A stretch of 17,173 bases of DNA from an uncultured Fidelibacterota bacterium (GTDB lineage Bacteria; Marinisomatota; Marinisomatia; Marinisomatales; UBA1611). The notes beneath the pieces are model-generated. The model made no database searches. It saw only the letters and a program-made list of their open reading frames with translations, and was not told where the DNA came from. The stretch covers positions 1 to 17,173 of the forward strand of contig CAJWMI010000035.1 of the NCBI GenBank assembly GCA_913043185.1, given 5' to 3'. Position numbers and translations under genes: made by a program. Shown here piece by piece: positions 14,990-17,173 of this stretch (position 1 is its first letter; the number at the start of each line of letters is the position of its first letter).

Positions 14990-16513
14990 TTGGATAATTT
15001 CATTAGGATTGCGTCAAGGTCTAGCGTTTTAGCTAAAATCCAGGCGAAACTTGTTGGACAAAAAATCTCAAAAAAATATCCAAATTATGATATTGAGTAT
15101 CACTGGATAAAAACCACCGGAGACCTAGATCAAAGACTCGATATATCTTCAGGTACCACTCTAGGCGTATTTACTAGTGATATATCTCAAAGAATAATCT
15201 CTTCAGAATTTGACATGGCCATACACTCTTGGAAAGACTATCCCATTTCTGATAATGGAAAATCAAAAATTTACGGCACCCTAAAAAGAGCTGACATGAG
15301 AGATGTTTTACTTTTAAAAAATAAAATAAAAAACTTAGAATCATTAGAAAGCATCCAAATCATGACATCCTCCCCAAGAAGAAGGTACTCACTAGAGCAA
15401 AATCTAATTGATCTTGTCCCTATTAATTTCAATAAGATCAATTTCCTGGATTTACGTGGCAATATTGATACCAGACTTAAAAAATTCATTAATGATCAAA
15501 ATACAGATGGAATTGTAATCGCAAAAGCAGCACTAGACCGAGTCATTCAAACCGATATGCAGGAGGCCCAATCGCTTAAAGAAATTATTTTAAAATGCTT
15601 GAAAGAGAGCCACTGGATTGTTCTCCCTCTTTCATCTTTCCCTACTGCGCCAGGTCAAGGTGCCATAGGAATTGAAGTGTCAAACAAAAATAAAAAGATC
15701 ATTGAGCTTGTTAAAATGGTTAATAATAAATCAGTCTATGATAATGTAACTGAAGAGAAATTGATCATGTCAGACTATGGCGGCGGCTGTAGCCAAAAAA
15801 TTGGAGTATCGATCTGGAATAAGAACGAAAAGATGATTCATTCCCTGTTTGGTATTACGGAAGCTAATGAAAGACTTAAGGCTTTTAGCATCGTGAGAAG
15901 CACATCAGAACAAACCATGAATACCAAAGTGAAAAAGAATGATGTGTTTCCAAAAAACAAAGAAGAACAAAATATTTTTGAACGTTCAGATGTTAATAAA
16001 AATCAGATGCTAAATAAATTGAAAAGCACTCTGATTTACATTACACGAAAAAATGTTCTAGGAAATAGACCGGTATTTGATGCAAGCTGCATTCTCTGGA
16101 CAAGTGGTATGAAATCATGGCGAGCTGCGAATAATTTAGGATATTGGATTCATGGAACCTCAGACAGTATGGGTGAAACAGAAATAGAATCTGTTCGGAC
16201 TTTCATTGGTGAAAAGTTCCCAATAACTAAGCTTACCTTCAAAAATGATGATATTCCCAAAGTGAAGACAATTGATGTATATGAGCTAAACAATCCTAAA
16301 TTCCCTGATGATATGGCGAACAGAAAAGAATTCTTCTGGATGAGCACTTTGGCTTTTAAAACAGCATTAAAACAATATCCAGAGATTATCGATAAAAAAC
16401 ATGCATGCGGAATGGGAAATACATATAAAAAACTTAAAAAAATTATAAAAAGAGAAGAAAAACTTGATTGTTATTTATCCTATGAAAGCTGGTTTAATAA
16501 CCTACAAGATTAA
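14990..16513 (+). CDS. hemC: Hydroxymethylbilane synthase fused to a uroporphyrinogen III synthase-like domain
   Basis: From TTG 14990 the protein has 507 residues, ~190 more than an ordinary HemC. Residues 1-~290 are porphobilinogen deaminase: IRIASRSSVLAKIQA (5-19, Arg10), KTTGD (41-45), AIHSWKDYP with catalytic Asp83, SSPRRRYSL (Arg130/131), LRGNIDTRL (155-163), PGQGAIGIE (221-229), and GGGCSQKIG with Cys267, the dipyrromethane-cofactor attachment site. The usual active-site loop GGKGLFVKE is replaced by TTLGVFTSD, so two normally conserved lysines are missing. After a charged linker (~300-344), residues ~345-507 resemble a diverged HemD: LIYITRKNVLG, ILWTSGMKSWRAA, EFFWMSTLAFKTALKQYP and KKHACGMGNTYKKL, the last like the HemD nucleotide-fold closing loop. 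HemC-HemD fusions are known in Leptospira, so a bifunctional enzyme is likely. hemE starts two bases after the stop. The gene is noticeably rich in A and in Lys/Asn codons. Confidence 0.9.
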   Translation: MDNFIRIASRSSVLAKIQAKLVGQKISKKYPNYDIEYHWIKTTGDLDQRLDISSGTTLGVFTSDISQRIISSEFDMAIHSWKDYPISDNGKSKIYGTLKRADMRDVLLLKNKIKNLESLESIQIMTSSPRRRYSLEQNLIDLVPINFNKINFLDLRGNIDTRLKKFINDQNTDGIVIAKAALDRVIQTDMQEAQSLKEIILKCLKESHWIVLPLSSFPTAPGQGAIGIEVSNKNKKIIELVKMVNNKSVYDNVTEEKLIMSDYGGGCSQKIGVSIWNKNEKMIHSLFGITEANERLKAFSIVRSTSEQTMNTKVKKNDVFPKNKEEQNIFERSDVNKNQMLNKLKSTLIYITRKNVLGNRPVFDASCILWTSGMKSWRAANNLGYWIHGTSDSMGETEIESVRTFIGEKFPITKLTFKNDDIPKVKTIDVYELNNPKFPDDMANRKEFFWMSTLAFKTALKQYPEIIDKKHACGMGNTYKKLKKIIKREEKLDCYLSYESWFNNLQD

Positions 16514-16515
16514 AC

Positions 16516-17173
16516 ATGATCAAAAATAAGAGATATAGTAATGCAATCAACAAGATACCTCAGAAGGTTCCACCAATTTGGTTCATGAGGCAAGCAGGCA
16601 GGTACCACTCCCACTATCAAGATCTAAGGAAAAAACATTCATTTGTAGAGCTATGCAAACAACCCGAACTTGCTGCAGAGGTTGCTATGGGTCCAATAAA
16701 TGATTTTGATTACGATGTAGCCATATTATTCAGTGATATTCTGTTCCCATTAGAATCCCTGGGTCTAAAGCTCGACTATAAACCAGGGCCAACCTTTGAA
16801 AATCTATTGACTCCTGATTCTCTGAAAAACCTTGATTCCTCTGATAAAATAGTCGATGATATGAAGTTCCAGTCTAATGCTCTTTCTATTACCAGAAATG
16901 CACTTTCAGAAAATAAAAGCTTAGTTGGTTTTGTTGGAGGACCATGGACACTCTTATCCTATGGGACTGGTATAAAAAATGAAACTAATATTGATGATTT
17001 GCATAAAAATGAATTTTATGAGAAATTACTTTACGATGTACTGATCCCAGCTCTGTACCAGATTATTGAGATGCAACTTAAAAGTAGTGCTGAGATAGTC
17101 TATATGTTTGACACAAATGCATCGCAGTTACAATCAAATTACTTTATTGGTAAATATATTGAAGAGATAAAGG
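16516..17173 (+). CDS. hemE: Uroporphyrinogen decarboxylase (partial, 3' end off the right edge)
   Basis: HemE removes four acetate carboxyls from uroporphyrinogen III to make coproporphyrinogen III. The visible 219 codons start at ATG 16516, two bases after the hemC stop. They contain the signature PPIWFMRQAGRYHSHYQDLR with substrate arginines R25 and R29, Asp74 in AILFSDIL (the conserved pyrrole-binding Asp), and GFVGGPWTLLSYG with Tyr149. The next motif, normally FDTWGG or FDSWAG, reads YMFDTNASQL: Thr200 is kept, but the aromatic residue and glycines are replaced. The C-terminal third lies outside the window. The product consumes what the preceding fused enzyme makes, so hemC and hemE form a rightward operon, probably translationally coupled. 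Confidence 0.93.
   Translation, partial: MIKNKRYSNAINKIPQKVPPIWFMRQAGRYHSHYQDLRKKHSFVELCKQPELAAEVAMGPINDFDYDVAILFSDILFPLESLGLKLDYKPGPTFENLLTPDSLKNLDSSDKIVDDMKFQSNALSITRNALSENKSLVGFVGGPWTLLSYGTGIKNETNIDDLHKNEFYEKLLYDVLIPALYQIIEMQLKSSAEIVYMFDTNASQLQSNYFIGKYIEEIK

Overview
The window reads as a moderately A+T-rich bacterial chromosome segment, densely packed with genes and without any visible mobile element, CRISPR array, rRNA or tRNA. The best lineage clue is the C-terminal sorting motif YPNPFNPSTSI. It occurs in two neighbouring minus-strand genes at the left end and is typical of type IX-secreted proteins in the FCB superphylum and relatives (Marinimicrobia/SAR406, Ignavibacteria, Calditrichaeota). 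Weak or absent Shine-Dalgarno sequences, TTG/GTG starts and several lipoproteins fit this. A marine Marinimicrobia-like organism is my best guess, but it is an inference from motifs only.

Layout, left to right. (1) 1-3339, minus strand: two secreted proteins with type IX-type sorting domains. One is cut by the left edge; the other is an 894-aa double-module right-handed beta-helix protein. (2) 3440-6226, plus strand: a three-gene proton-translocating NAD(P) transhydrogenase operon (pntAA, pntAB, pntB), followed after 28 bases by an exported YiiX-like permuted-papain cysteine hydrolase (6255-7739). (3) 7747-11969, minus strand: four envelope genes. In transcription order they are a small lipoprotein, a seven-repeat beta-propeller lipoprotein, a small BamE/SmpA-like lipoprotein whose start overlaps the previous stop (TAATG), and a membrane protein with a TerB-like domain and a possible SPOR-like tail. 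(4) 12141-12443: a small unidentified minus-strand gene. (5) 12559 to the right edge: a divergent heme-biosynthesis cluster, with hemA (5-aminolevulinate synthase, C4 route) and hemB leftward, and a hemC-hemD-like fusion and hemE (cut by the right edge) rightward.

The heme genes together encode consecutive steps from glycine and succinyl-CoA to coproporphyrinogen III: ALA synthase, PBG synthase, hydroxymethylbilane synthase plus probable uroporphyrinogen III synthase, then uroporphyrinogen decarboxylase. The notable points are an ALA synthase outside its classical alphaproteobacterial home, a fused HemC/HemD-like enzyme whose active-site loop lacks the usual GGKG lysines, and an Asp-type (non-cysteine) HemB.

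I do not see a clearly new defence or mobile system. The least explained parts are the TerB/SPOR-like membrane protein with its lipoprotein neighbours, the YiiX-like enzyme behind pntB, and the 100-aa orphan beside hemB.
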